A stretch of DNA of 64,000 bases from Enterovibrio coralii (GCF_001559595.1 NZ_LNTY01000059.1:1-64000); one strand, 5' to 3'. Counted from the stretch's first letter, positions 1 through 8,771 are shown. Numbers and translations are program-made. The notes: a model not told the origin generated them from the sequence alone.

Positions 1-54
1 TCCTAATTGTTGTCAGTTTTTAGCCTTGTCTGACTCTCTTTCGAGCAAGGTATT

Positions 55-141
55 TGGTGCGAAGGGAGAGACTTGAACTCTCACGTCCGTAAGGACACTA
101 ACACCTGAAGCTAGCGCGTCTACCAATTCCGCCACCATCGC
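55..141 (-). tRNA. tRNA-Leu (anticodon CAG)
   Basis: Read on the minus strand this is a class II tRNA with a long variable arm, a GGTTCAA-type T arm, encoded CCA and a CAG anticodon, closely matching enterobacterial tRNA-Leu(CAG). The acceptor 5' half GCGATGG faces CCTTCGC, leaving a U-U mismatch at pair 5-68 where relatives have A-U. It is the most distal copy visible in the cluster, which may continue beyond the left edge. Confidence 0.95.
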
Positions 142-233
142 ATTTTGTTCTTTTCCAGACTGAAAGCCGTTGGCTTTCCGAGAATCGGTAGTTTCTCTTA
201 TCCGGTTGAAAGTCGCAAGACCTTCGATATTAG

Positions 234-310
234 TGGTGGCTACGACGGGATTCGAACCTGTGACCCCATCATTATGAGTGATGTGCTCTAACCAACTGAG
301 CTACGTAGCC
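234..310 (-). tRNA. tRNA-Met (anticodon CAT, elongator)
   Basis: A 77-nt cloverleaf with acceptor GGCTACG, anticodon CAT and encoded CCA. The standard first base pair and the absence of the initiator GGG/CCC anticodon stem make it elongator Met. It is identical to the copy at 575-651. Confidence 0.95.
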
Positions 311-322
311 AAACCAAAAATA

Positions 323-397
323 TGGCTGGGGTACCTGGATTCGAACCAGGGAATGGCGGCATCAAAAGCCGCTGCCTTACCGCTTGGCGATACCCCA
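323..397 (-). tRNA. tRNA-Gln (anticodon TTG)
   Basis: A 75-nt cloverleaf starting TGGGGTATCG with anticodon TTG and encoded CCA, as in glnU/glnW of E. coli. The Met-Leu-Gln order resembles the E. coli metT-leuW-glnUW operon. Confidence 0.95.
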
Positions 398-451
398 ACA
401 GCAACCACGCTTTAAAGCATGATCCTTAAATCTTTTACTCTTAAAGAGTAA

Positions 452-536
452 TGGTGCGGAAGGAGAGACTTGAACTCTCACACCTTGCGGCGCCAGAACC
501 TAAATCTGGTGCGTCTACCAATTTCGCCACTTCCGC
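452..536 (-). tRNA. tRNA-Leu (anticodon TAG)
   Basis: An 85-nt class II tRNA with acceptor GCGGAAG paired to CTTCCGC, a long variable arm, anticodon TAG and encoded CCA. Confidence 0.95.
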
Positions 537-574
537 ATTGTTGTTTTCTTATGAAAACGTTGCACTAAAAAGAA

Positions 575-651
575 TGGTGGCTACGACGGGATTCGAACCT
601 GTGACCCCATCATTATGAGTGATGTGCTCTAACCAACTGAGCTACGTAGCC
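575..651 (-). tRNA. tRNA-Met (anticodon CAT, elongator)
   Basis: First gene of the tRNA operon, 77 nt, anticodon CAT, encoded CCA, identical to the copy at 234-310. Its 5' end lies about 40 bp downstream of the -10 element of the promoter at 692-720. Confidence 0.95.
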
Positions 652-691
652 ATCTTTTCGTTTCAGAGGTTTCCCCCTGAGTGCGGGGCGC

Positions 692-720
692 ATTATGCGA
701 ATTAGCGTCATAACCGTCAA
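692..720 (-). promoter_or_regulatory. Promoter of the tRNA operon, stringent type
   Basis: On the minus strand TTGACG (715-720), a 17-nt spacer and CATAAT (692-697) form a strong sigma70 promoter. It is followed at once by a GC-rich discriminator GCGCCCCGC, the hallmark of ppGpp-sensitive stable-RNA promoters. Confidence 0.85.
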
Positions 721-835
721 GGCTTTTTCCAAGGTTTTTTTTGTAATTTGGCGACTTCGGTGTGAATTTAGACGATGTGGTGGAATTTATAACAATATGG
801 GGTTGTAGCCTTCACGATTTCGTTACCTTGGAACG

Positions 836-864
836 AAAAAAAGCTGGCAATAAGCCAGCTTTTT
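836..864 (-). terminator. Intrinsic terminator after ychF
   Basis: A stem of 11 bp (838-848 with 854-864) and a 5-nt loop, with seven T residues following in the minus direction. It lies 22 bp past the ychF stop codon. Confidence 0.85.
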
Positions 865-885
865 ACGATTACTTTTACGTAATTA

Positions 886-1977
886 TTATACGTTGAAGCG
901 GAAGTGAATCACGTCGCCGTCTTTAACGATGTATTCTTTACCTTCAAGACGCCATTTACCTGCAGTCTTCGCACCTGACTCACCGTTGTTCTCGATGTAA
1001 TCGTCGAAACCGATAATTTCTGCACGGATAAAGCCTTTTTCGAAGTCAGTGTGGATCTTACCTGCTGCTTGTGGCGCAGTTGCACCGACAGGGATAGTCC
1101 AAGCGCGTACTTCTTTAACACCAGCGGTGAAGTAAGTTTGCAGCGTCAGCAGATCGTAACCCGCGCGGATAACACGGTTCAGACCTGGTTCTTCCAGACC
1201 CATTTCTTCTAGGAACACAGCCGCTTCGTCAGCGTCTAGCTCAGACAGTTCGCCTTCGATTTCCGCACAAACCGCAACAACGGTTGCGCCTTCTGCTTCT
1301 GCGATTTCACGAACGATGTCCAGGTATGGGTTGTTCTCGAAGCCGTCATCGTTAACGTTAGCGATGTACATGGTTGGCTTCATGGTCAGGAAGTTCAGGT
1401 AATCAACCGCTGCTTTTTCTTCTTTAGTCAGTTGAACAGAACGCAGCATGTTGCCTTCTTCCAGAACTGGCAGCAGTTTTTCCAGAACGCTGATTTCGAA
1501 TTTCGCGTCGCGGTCACCGCCTTTCGCTTTCTTCGCTTGACGCTGAATTGCACGCTCACATGCTTCCAAGTCAGACAGTGCCAGTTCAGTGTTGATAACA
1601 TCGATATCGTCAGCTGGGTTTACTTTACCCGCAACGTGGATGATGTTGTCATTTTCGAAACAACGAACAACGTGGCCGATTGCATCTGTTTCACGGATGT
1701 TTGCCAGGAATTTGTTACCTAGACCTTCACCTTTCGATGCACCCGCAACCAGACCCGCGATGTCTACGAATTCCATCGTGGTTGGCAGGATACGCTGTGG
1801 GTTAACGATTTTTGCCAGTGCGTCCAAACGCAGATCTGGCACTGGTACCACGCCAGTGTTTGGTTCGATAGTACAGAACGGGAAGTTAGCCGCTTCAATA
1901 CCTGCTTTGGTCAGAGCGTTGAACAGAGTTGATTTACCGACGTTTGGCAGACCAACGATACCGCATTTAAAACCCAT
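886..1977 (-). CDS. ychF: Ribosome-binding ATPase YchF (EngD/OLA1 family)
   Basis: Translation-associated P-loop ATPase of 363 aa, the usual family length. The Walker A motif GLPNVGKST is at residues 9-17. The G3 segment DIAGLV is near residue 72, and NVND near residue 208 replaces the GTPase motif NKxD, which is why this family prefers ATP. The C-terminal third is a TGS domain ending in the conserved VIHFRFNV. In the family it binds 70S ribosomes and is linked to stress and iron regulation. It lies downstream of pth in the same direction, the same pair as in E. coli, and the hairpin at 2011-2067 sits between them. The start ATG is preceded by AAAGG. Confidence 0.97.
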   Translation of the reverse strand: MGFKCGIVGLPNVGKSTLFNALTKAGIEAANFPFCTIEPNTGVVPVPDLRLDALAKIVNPQRILPTTMEFVDIAGLVAGASKGEGLGNKFLANIRETDAIGHVVRCFENDNIIHVAGKVNPADDIDVINTELALSDLEACERAIQRQAKKAKGGDRDAKFEISVLEKLLPVLEEGNMLRSVQLTKEEKAAVDYLNFLTMKPTMYIANVNDDGFENNPYLDIVREIAEAEGATVVAVCAEIEGELSELDADEAAVFLEEMGLEEPGLNRVIRAGYDLLTLQTYFTAGVKEVRAWTIPVGATAPQAAGKIHTDFEKGFIRAEIIGFDDYIENNGESGAKTAGKWRLEGKEYIVKDGDVIHFRFNV

Positions 1978-2010
1978 GAGATGGTAACCTTTCGTTATAT
2001 AAACAGAGTA

Positions 2011-2067
2011 ATACCAAACAGATTAAGTACTTAACCCGTGGGGCTTGTTACTTAAGCTGTTTGGTAT
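2011..2067. repeat. Inverted repeat between pth and ychF
   Basis: Arms 2011-2029 and 2049-2067 are 19 nt with one mismatch (ATACCAAACAG...TTAAGTA), around a 19-nt loop. It has no T tract, so it is not a simple terminator. It resembles the element at 8780-8824 in its ATACC(C/A)AAACA core and is probably an interspersed intergenic repeat of Vibrionaceae. Confidence 0.75.
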
Positions 2068-2085
2068 ATGCACAACTCGCTGAGC

Positions 2086-2676
2086 TTATTGTGCCTTAAA
2101 TGTATGCAGGCGATTTTGCGCCTTAGCCAGATCGTCTTTCAGCAGAATGTCGATACAACGTACCGCTTCGTCGACAGCTTGCTCGATTTGGCTGTGTTCG
2201 TTCGCAGGCGCTTTCGTCAGTACGTAGCCTGCGACTTTGTCTTTGTGTCCCGGATGTCCGATACCGACACGAAGACGATAGAATTCTTTGTTGTTGCCCA
2301 TTTTGCTGATGATGTCGCGAAGGCCATTGTGACCACCGTGACCACCGCCTTTTTTGAACTTGGCAACACCCGGTGGCAAATCAAGTTCATCATGCGCCAC
2401 CATGATTTCTTCCGGTTTAATTTGGAAGAATTTCGCCAGTGCTGAAACTGACTTTCCTGACAGGTTCATAAAGGTTGTAGGGACCAGCAAACGCAGATCT
2501 TCACCGCCCACACTGATTCTGGCAGTCAGGCCGAAGTACTTTTTGTCTTCTTTCAGCGACACGTTATGAATGCGTGCCAGCTCTTCAACTACCCAGGCAC
2601 CCGCATTATGGCGGGTTTTAGCATATTCTGGCCCTGGATTTGCCAGACCCACTAAAAGACGAATTTGATCGCTCAC
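2086..2676 (-). CDS. pth: Peptidyl-tRNA hydrolase
   Basis: Cleaves the ester bond of peptidyl-tRNAs that drop off ribosomes, recycling tRNA; essential in most bacteria. The 196-aa protein has the family signature GLANPGPEYAKTRHNAG near residues 10-26, holding the catalytic His of TRHN and the substrate-binding Asn and Tyr. Also present are FMNLSGKSV and HDELDLPPG with the catalytic Asp near residue 95, and the glycine-rich GGGHGGHNGL motif. It is followed by ychF and preceded by prs, the conserved gammaproteobacterial order. Confidence 0.97.
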   Translation of the reverse strand: MSDQIRLLVGLANPGPEYAKTRHNAGAWVVEELARIHNVSLKEDKKYFGLTARISVGGEDLRLLVPTTFMNLSGKSVSALAKFFQIKPEEIMVAHDELDLPPGVAKFKKGGGHGGHNGLRDIISKMGNNKEFYRLRVGIGHPGHKDKVAGYVLTKAPANEHSQIEQAVDEAVRCIDILLKDDLAKAQNRLHTFKAQ

Positions 2677-2774
2677 GCAGAGATTCTCGTTGTTCTGTAT
2701 TTTCAGTGATGAGCACAGACAGTAGAACCGCCCCGTGCCAAAAGCGGCTTATCCTACCATTATCTGCGCAAAAC

Positions 2775-2804
2775 AAAAACGCCCCGCGAAAGCGAGGCGT
2801 TTTT
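2775..2804 (-). terminator. Intrinsic terminator after prs
   Basis: AAAAACGCC(C/T)CGC arms at 2775-2787 and 2792-2804 form a GC-rich stem with A and T tracts on both sides. It lies 17 bp beyond the prs stop and separates prs from pth. Confidence 0.85.
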
Positions 2805-2820
2805 CTCTAACAACTTTCGA

Positions 2821-3765
2821 TTAGTCGAACATTGCAGAGATAGACTCTTCGTTGCTGATGCGACGGATAGCTTCAGCCAGCATGCCTGACAGTGTCAGTT
2901 GAGACACTTTACCGGTTGCTTGCATTTCCGCGCTCAGTGGGATTGAGTCAGTAACGATCACTTCGTCAATCACAGAGTCTTTGATGTTCTGTGGTGCGTT
3001 GCCAGAGAATACCGCGTGAGTTGCGTAAGCGAATACACGTTTCGCGCCACGGTTTTTCAGAGCTTCTGCTGCTTTACACAGAGTACCACCGGTGTCGATC
3101 ATGTCGTCAACGATGATGCAGTCGCGACCTTCAACGTCACCGATCAGGTGCATAACCTGAGAAACGTTTGCACGTGGGCGACGCTTGTCGATGATTGCGA
3201 TGTCAGTGTCGTCCAACAGTTTCGCTGTTGCACGTGCACGTACTACGCCACCGATGTCTGGAGAAACAACAACTGGATCTTCCAGTTTCTTCGCCAGCAT
3301 GTCTTCTAGCAGAACAGGCGTACCGAAGATATTGTCTACTGGTACATCGAAGAAGCCTTGGATTTGTTCTGCGTGCAGGTCTACAGTCAGAACGCGGTCA
3401 ACACCCACGTTAGACAGGAAGTCTGCGATTACTTTCGCAGTGATTGGCACACGCGCAGAGCGAACACGACGGTCCTGACGTGCGTAGCCAAAGTAAGGAA
3501 TAACTGCAGTGATTCGGCCAGCTGATGCGCGACGCAGTGCGTCGATCATCACAACCAATTCCATCAGATTGTCATTGGTTGGCGCACAGGTCGACTGGAT
3601 AACGAATACGTCGCTACCCCGTACGTTTTCATTGATTTGTACACACACTTCACCGTCAGAAAAACGGCTAACAGTAGCGTCACCTAGTGACATATACAGG
3701 CGATTCGCAATACGTTGAGCGAGTACAGGCGTTGCATTACCAGCAAACAGCTTCATATCAGGCAC
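2821..3765 (-). CDS. prs: Ribose-phosphate pyrophosphokinase
   Basis: Makes PRPP from ribose 5-phosphate and ATP, the precursor for nucleotides, histidine, tryptophan and NAD. The start chosen is the GTG at 3763-3765 (protein VPDMKLFAGN, 314 aa), preceded by GAGG at a 9-nt spacing. E. coli prs also starts GTG-CCT-GAT-ATG. The frame is open nine codons further upstream but without a ribosome site. Visible motifs are the FSDGE loop, the YARQDRR ATP-binding segment, the VDLHAEQIQGFF metal-binding segment and the PRPP loop CIIVDDMIDTGGT. It follows ispE in the same direction. Confidence 0.97.
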   Translation of the reverse strand: MPDMKLFAGNATPVLAQRIANRLYMSLGDATVSRFSDGEVCVQINENVRGSDVFVIQSTCAPTNDNLMELVVMIDALRRASAGRITAVIPYFGYARQDRRVRSARVPITAKVIADFLSNVGVDRVLTVDLHAEQIQGFFDVPVDNIFGTPVLLEDMLAKKLEDPVVVSPDIGGVVRARATAKLLDDTDIAIIDKRRPRANVSQVMHLIGDVEGRDCIIVDDMIDTGGTLCKAAEALKNRGAKRVFAYATHAVFSGNAPQNIKDSVIDEVIVTDSIPLSAEMQATGKVSQLTLSGMLAEAIRRISNEESISAMFD

Positions 3766-3807
3766 GGTGGAAAACCTCGGGGTTGTATCCATTGGGTGTT
3801 GACTGTC

Positions 3808-4662
3808 TCATCGTTTTTGCGACTCCAACGTGGTTAAGAGCGGTGAAGTATTCACACCACGAGCCACAAAGCCAGTGAGCCAGTCGGGCAATTGGTTAAA
3901 TGTTGAACGGGCTGCCTCTTCATTTTCGAACTCAGCAAAAACGCAAGCACCTGTTCCGGTCAATCTTGACGGCGCGTATTCTAGCAGCCACGAAATAGCC
4001 TTATCAACCTCTGGGAACAACTCTCTGACAATCTTTTCGCAATCGTTTTCGTATTTTTCTGCCAATAGCTCATTTAATGTGCGCTTGGGTGTATTGCGAG
4101 TCAGGTTTTCGTGTCCAAAAATTTTGGCGGTAGGAATGCTAACATCCGGTTTTGCCACTAAATACCATTTCTCTGGTGCATGCGCCGGTTGAAGCTTTTC
4201 TCCGACACCTTCAGCGAATGCCGTGGTACCACGAACAAACACAGGCACGTCTGCGCCGAGTGCTAATCCCATTTCGGCTAATTCATCAACAGAGAGCTGT
4301 GTATTCCAAAGATAATTCAATGCTATCAGCGTAGTAGCGGCGTTTGATGAGCCACCGCCCAAACCACCGCCCATTGGCAACACTTTGTCGATATGGATAT
4401 GTGCGCCGAGCTCGCAACCTGTTTTGGCTTTTATCGCCATAGCCGCGCGGTAAACCAGATTGTCTTCAACGTTAACGCCATCAATGTCTGGCGACAGGGT
4501 CACCTGACCAGCATCATTGGGGGTGATGGTCAGGCTGTCTCCGTAGTCCACAAACTGAAACAAGGTTTGTAAGTCGTGGTAGCCGTTGTCACGGCGACCT
4601 GTGATGTAAAGAAAGAGGTTGAGCTTGGCAGGTGAAGGCCAAACGCTAGCTTGTTGCATCAT
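3808..4662 (-). CDS. ispE: 4-diphosphocytidyl-2-C-methyl-D-erythritol kinase
   Basis: GHMP-family kinase of the non-mevalonate isoprenoid pathway, phosphorylating CDP-methylerythritol. The ATG at 4660-4662 overlaps the lolB stop as ATGA, giving 284 aa against 283 in E. coli; an in-frame GTG at 4674 is the upstream alternative. The N-terminus carries WPSPAKLNLFLYITG, with the catalytic Lys. The glycine-rich ATP loop PMGGGLGGGSSNAA follows near residues 100-113, and LTGTGACVFAEF is near the C-terminus. Coupling to lolB and the downstream prs match E. coli. Confidence 0.96.
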   Translation of the reverse strand: MMQQASVWPSPAKLNLFLYITGRRDNGYHDLQTLFQFVDYGDSLTITPNDAGQVTLSPDIDGVNVEDNLVYRAAMAIKAKTGCELGAHIHIDKVLPMGGGLGGGSSNAATTLIALNYLWNTQLSVDELAEMGLALGADVPVFVRGTTAFAEGVGEKLQPAHAPEKWYLVAKPDVSIPTAKIFGHENLTRNTPKRTLNELLAEKYENDCEKIVRELFPEVDKAISWLLEYAPSRLTGTGACVFAEFENEEAARSTFNQLPDWLTGFVARGVNTSPLLTTLESQKR

Positions 4663-5270
4663 TCGTACGTCCACTGAGAAATGACGAGATTCACTTTCTG
4701 GTCATTCTGAGTCATCTTAATTTTTGAAGGCAGCAGGCTGTCAGTGTTGGCGTCATAACCGGTGTAATCGAGCTGCCAGCCTGGTTGGTTTGAATCGAGT
4801 GCGTTCTCACTCAAGGTCGCGAGACGGTTATCGGCACCGAGCTGGTAGTCGTTGTCAGCAGCCGGCAGGCCTTTAATCCAATACATCATGTCTTCGACAG
4901 GAAGGGCGACGCCTGTCAGCGAGCGCAAGAGTAAATCCGCATTTCCGCCGACGTAACGTTTACCGTCATTATCGACAAGCACAGCGCGCTCTGGTGTGGC
5001 ATCCAGTTTGAGAAGCGTGGCACCAAGGAAGTTGGTCAAACGCAGAGAAAGGGTATCCCCTTCTTGTTGCCAGATAAAGTTGGCGGATACGCGCTGCTCA
5101 GGGCTGATAAAGGCCACTTTGCCCTTAACAGTGAAATCTTTAATGTTTGATAAAGCGGCTTTCTGGGCATCCCATTGCGTCGTTGGGGCTGGCGGTGGTG
5201 TCGTTGTACAGGCAGAAAGGCCAAAAAGGCTGAGAAACAAAAGGAGAATAAGGGGATGTTGTCGCTGCAT
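4659..5270 (-). CDS. lolB: Outer membrane lipoprotein receptor LolB
   Basis: Accepts lipoproteins from the periplasmic carrier LolA and inserts them in the outer membrane. The start at 5268-5270 is preferred to the ATG at 5280-5282 because GGAG lies 6 nt before it, giving 203 aa. A lipoprotein signal ends in the lipobox LSAC, with Cys21 the predicted lipidation site. The Thr/Pro-rich linker and the rest match LolB length. It is translationally coupled to ispE and divergent from hemA. Confidence 0.95.
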   Translation of the reverse strand: MQRQHPLILLLFLSLFGLSACTTTPPPAPTTQWDAQKAALSNIKDFTVKGKVAFISPEQRVSANFIWQQEGDTLSLRLTNFLGATLLKLDATPERAVLVDNDGKRYVGGNADLLLRSLTGVALPVEDMMYWIKGLPAADNDYQLGADNRLATLSENALDSNQPGWQLDYTGYDANTDSLLPSKIKMTQNDQKVNLVISQWTYE

Positions 5271-5564
5271 TGCTAACTCCATGTCAAACCATGTTCCGTG
5301 CTAAGCGGAGTAGCCAGATTATATCCCTGTTGCTGGGAGAAATCTCTGTTCCGTTGATTTCGTGGAGATTGAGCGAGTGAAAGAGAAAGACGAACTCGCT
5401 GCGTTTTGTATGGAAAACCACCACAAATGTATGAGCTGTGAAGAAAAATTCACACTTCGCTTTGTTAGCGGGATAGGGAATATAATGTTATCTTTTATTC
5501 GACGGGCCCATAAAGTAAAATCCACGGTTCGGATTTCTCCTGGTGCTGTCGGTAACCCTGCTTA
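5271..5564. promoter_or_regulatory. Divergent lolB / hemA control region
   Basis: This 294-bp gap holds no convincing gene. A TATAAT at 5481-5486 on the plus strand is a candidate -10 for hemA, about 80 bp before its ATG, but no good -35 precedes it. In-frame short ORFs here lack ribosome sites. Confidence 0.4.
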
Positions 5565-6824
5565 ATGAGCTTGTTAGTTCTCGGAATCAATCACAAGACT
5601 GCTACAGTCGATTTGCGTGAAAAAGTCGCTTTTTCACCACAACAACTTCAAGATGCGCTTAACCAGCTTAAAGAAAAGCAGGTCGTGCAGAGTGGGGTTA
5701 TTGTGTCTACCTGTAACCGAACCGAAATCTATTGTGAAGTAGACCAACCGAGTCCGGGTGCAGTGGTTGATTGGTTGCAGGAATTCCACAACCTTGACAG
5801 CGATGCCTTGTTACCTTGCCTTTATACCCATCACGACCAAGCGGCCGCGCAACACCTAATGCGTGTAGCTTGTGGTCTGGATTCTTTGGTGTTGGGTGAG
5901 CCTCAAATCTTGGGGCAGGTGAAACAAGCTTATGCGGAATCAGTCGATCATGATGCCATCAGTGGTGCGCTTGAGCGTCTGTTCCACAAAACCTTTACCG
6001 TTGCTAAACGCGTACGCACAGAAACTGACATTGGTGGCAACGCGGTTTCTGTGGCGTTCGCCGCGTGTTCATTGGCGCGTCAGATTTTCGAATCGCTGGA
6101 AAAATCCACAGCCTTGCTGGTAGGTGCGGGCGAGACCATTGAGCTGGTTGCCAAGCATCTTTATGAGCACAAGTGCCAGAATATCATTGTGGCAAACCGT
6201 ACCCGCGAACGTGCTAAGCCGTTTGCTGATGCGTTTGGCGCAGAAATCATTTCACTGGAAGAAATTCCAGAGCATATGCATAAAGCCGACATCGTGATCA
6301 GTTCGACTGCTGCGCCATTGCCTATTATTGGCAAGGGCATGGTGGAGAAAGCGATCAAGGCGCGTCGTCACCAGCCAATGCTGTTGATTGATATTGCTGT
6401 GCCGCGTGATATCGAAGAAGAAGTGGGCGATCTCAACGACGCCTACCTCTATACCGTCGATGATTTGCACTCGATTGTGGAACGCAACCGAGAGCAGCGT
6501 AAAGCGGCGGCCGTGCAGGCCGAAGCCATTGTCGATGAAGAAAGCCTCAGTTTTATGACGTGGTTGCGCTCTCGTGATGCTGTCGACAGCATCAAACAAT
6601 ACCGTGCCCACTCTGAAGCCCTGAAAGAAGAGTTGTTGAGCAAAAGTCTGCAATCACTGGCTGGTGGTGCAGATCCTGCCAAAGTGCTGGCAGAGCTGAG
6701 CAACAAACTGACCAACAAACTGATCCATGCGCCGACCCAGGCCATGCAAGAAGCCGCCCGAAACGGTGACGAGCGCACGCTAGAAACACTGCGTCAAAGC
6801 TTAGGTCTGGATCCCCTGAAATAG
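5565..6824 (+). CDS. hemA: Glutamyl-tRNA reductase
   Basis: First step of C5-pathway tetrapyrrole synthesis: NADPH-dependent reduction of glutamyl-tRNA to glutamate-1-semialdehyde. The 419 aa match E. coli (418). The catalytic nucleophile Cys50 lies in STCNRTEIYC. GLDSLVLGEPQILGQVK follows, then a Rossmann NADPH domain starting LLVGAGETIELVAKHLYEHK and a C-terminal dimerisation helix region. The ATG has only a weak ribosome site. It is the first gene of a six-gene run through kdsA. Confidence 0.97.
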   Translation: MSLLVLGINHKTATVDLREKVAFSPQQLQDALNQLKEKQVVQSGVIVSTCNRTEIYCEVDQPSPGAVVDWLQEFHNLDSDALLPCLYTHHDQAAAQHLMRVACGLDSLVLGEPQILGQVKQAYAESVDHDAISGALERLFHKTFTVAKRVRTETDIGGNAVSVAFAACSLARQIFESLEKSTALLVGAGETIELVAKHLYEHKCQNIIVANRTRERAKPFADAFGAEIISLEEIPEHMHKADIVISSTAAPLPIIGKGMVEKAIKARRHQPMLLIDIAVPRDIEEEVGDLNDAYLYTVDDLHSIVERNREQRKAAAVQAEAIVDEESLSFMTWLRSRDAVDSIKQYRAHSEALKEELLSKSLQSLAGGADPAKVLAELSNKLTNKLIHAPTQAMQEAARNGDERTLETLRQSLGLDPLK

Positions 6825-6867
6825 TTTTAAGAATTACTATGAAACCATCTATCTCACCAAACTAGAA

Positions 6868-7926
6868 GTGCTCAGCGAGCGCTACGAAGAAGTACAACAC
6901 CTGCTGGGTGATCCGGGCATCATCGGTGATCAGGACAAATTCCGCGCACTGTCAAAAGAGTACAGCCAGCTGGAAGAAGTGACCAAGTGTTTCAACGCCT
7001 ATAAACAGGCCGTTGATGATTTGGAAGCTGCGCAGGAAATGGCAAACGAAGACGATCCAGAAATGCGTGAAATGGCACAAGAAGAAGTGAAAGCAGCGAA
7101 GGCAGAAATTGAACGCCTGACTGACGAGCTTCAAGTGCTTCTGCTGCCAAAAGATCCAAACGATGAGCGTAATTGTTTCGTTGAAATTCGTGCAGGTGCA
7201 GGTGGTGATGAAGCCGGTATTTTTGCTGGTGATTTGTTCCGCATGTACAGCCGTTTTGCAGAATCTAAAGGTTGGCGCGTAGAAGTCATCAACGCCAACA
7301 ACTCTGAGCAAGGCGGTTATAAAGAGATGGTAGCGAAAATCTCTGGAGACGGTGCTTACGGCGTATTGAAGTTTGAATCTGGTGGTCACCGTGTGCAGCG
7401 TGTTCCTGCGACTGAATCTCAAGGCCGTGTTCACACCTCTGCGTGTACCGTTGCGATTCTGCCGGAAATCCCAGAAGCGGAAATCCCAGAAATTAACCCA
7501 GCAGATCTGAAGATCGACACCTTCCGTTCATCGGGTGCGGGTGGTCAGCACGTTAACACCACTGACTCTGCAATCCGTATTACCCACTTGCCAACGGGTA
7601 CAGTGGTAGAGTGTCAGGACGAGCGTTCACAGCACAAAAACAAAGCGAAAGCGATGGCGGTTCTGGCAGCGCGTTTGATCAAAGCAGAAGAAGAAAAACG
7701 TGCCGCGGAACAAGCGAGCACGCGTCGTAACCTGCTGGGCTCGGGTGACCGTTCAGACCGTATCCGTACGTACAACTACCCACAAGGTCGTGTTTCTGAC
7801 CACCGCATCACCCTGACGGTTTACCGTTTGGATGACGTGATGGAAGGGGACCTGAACTGTTTGATTGAGCCTATCAACCAAGAGTTCCAAGCGGATCAGC
7901 TGGCGGCTCTGGCTGAACAGCACTAA
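6868..7926 (+). CDS. prfA: Peptide chain release factor 1 (5' end frameshifted)
   Basis: Terminates translation at UAA and UAG. The anticodon-like PAT tripeptide is in RVPATESQGR and the catalytic GGQ in SSGAGGQHVNTT. The frame as given opens at a GTG at 6868 (352 aa). An ATG at 6839 starts the expected MKPSIS in another frame, and adding one base near 6857 joins it to TKLEVLSERYEEV, giving about 362 aa like E. coli RF1. The break is almost surely a sequencing error, since prfA is essential. It lies between hemA and prmC, and its TAATG overlaps the prmC start. Confidence 0.95.
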   Translation: MLSERYEEVQHLLGDPGIIGDQDKFRALSKEYSQLEEVTKCFNAYKQAVDDLEAAQEMANEDDPEMREMAQEEVKAAKAEIERLTDELQVLLLPKDPNDERNCFVEIRAGAGGDEAGIFAGDLFRMYSRFAESKGWRVEVINANNSEQGGYKEMVAKISGDGAYGVLKFESGGHRVQRVPATESQGRVHTSACTVAILPEIPEAEIPEINPADLKIDTFRSSGAGGQHVNTTDSAIRITHLPTGTVVECQDERSQHKNKAKAMAVLAARLIKAEEEKRAAEQASTRRNLLGSGDRSDRIRTYNYPQGRVSDHRITLTVYRLDDVMEGDLNCLIEPINQEFQADQLAALAEQH

Positions 7927-8771
7927 TGCCAATCAGTATTGAAAATGCGCTGCGTGAAGCAGCGCTTTTGTTAGCTGAGCACCAAAGCCCATCACCGCGC
8001 AGTGATGCCTTGGTATTGCTGTGTCACGTCCTCGATAAACCAAGCAGCTATCTCTACACTTGGTCAGACAAACTGCTGACTGATGATGAGAACAACGCGT
8101 TTACCGCCTTGCTCGAACGCAGAAAGCTGGGCGAGCCTGTTGCTTACATCATCGGATATCGTGATTTTTGGTCGCTGCGTTTAAACGTTGAACCAAGCAC
8201 CTTGATCCCTCGCCCTGATACAGAACGTCTGGTAGAACTCGCGCTTGAGCGTTTGCCGTCGCAAGCGGATTCTGTGCTAGATCTTGGCACCGGAACCGGT
8301 GCGATTGCGCTGGCGATTGCCAGTGAGCGAAAAGATCTGCAAGTGACCGGAGTTGACCTTCGTTCCGAAGCGGTGGCACTTGCCGAGCGCAACAGGGTTG
8401 AAAATGGTATTACTAATGCCCAATTTATGCAGAGCAGTTGGTTCGATAATGTGCCTGCACATCGCTTTAGCATGATTGTGAGCAACCCGCCGTACATTGA
8501 CCCAGAAGACCCTCATTTGTCTCAAGGGGATGTGCGTTTCGAACCTAAATCTGCGCTCGTTGCTGATGACCATGGTTTGGCGGACATCCGCCAGATTTGC
8601 CAGCAAAGCCCAGACTTTCTCGTTGACGATGGATGGCTCCTGATTGAACACGGTTACGATCAGGGCGAACCCGTTCGCGCCATTTTTTCCGCGGCGGGAT
8701 TCGTTGACGTTGACACACTGCACGATTATGCAGGGCTTGATCGTGTTACGCTGGGGCGTTTTGCGCGCTAG
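7926..8771 (+). CDS. prmC: Release factor glutamine N5-methyltransferase
   Basis: Methylates the Gln of the GGQ motif in release factors RF1 and RF2 using SAM. The 281 aa comprise a helical N-terminal substrate domain and a Rossmann methyltransferase domain. The SAM loop is VLDLGTGTGAIALAIA near residue 118, and the catalytic NPPY is in IVSNPPYID near residue 185. It overlaps the prfA stop codon by two bases, so the enzyme is coupled to its substrate gene. Confidence 0.97.
   Translation: MPISIENALREAALLLAEHQSPSPRSDALVLLCHVLDKPSSYLYTWSDKLLTDDENNAFTALLERRKLGEPVAYIIGYRDFWSLRLNVEPSTLIPRPDTERLVELALERLPSQADSVLDLGTGTGAIALAIASERKDLQVTGVDLRSEAVALAERNRVENGITNAQFMQSSWFDNVPAHRFSMIVSNPPYIDPEDPHLSQGDVRFEPKSALVADDHGLADIRQICQQSPDFLVDDGWLLIEHGYDQGEPVRAIFSAAGFVDVDTLHDYAGLDRVTLGRFAR

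Noticed and set aside
2821..3792. Longer prs start at 3792
   Set aside because: The GTG at 3765 has a ribosome site and matches the known prs start; the extra nine residues have no family support.
5362..5565. ORF of 67 codons upstream of hemA
   Set aside because: No ribosome site, no recognisable family, and it covers the promoter candidate of hemA.
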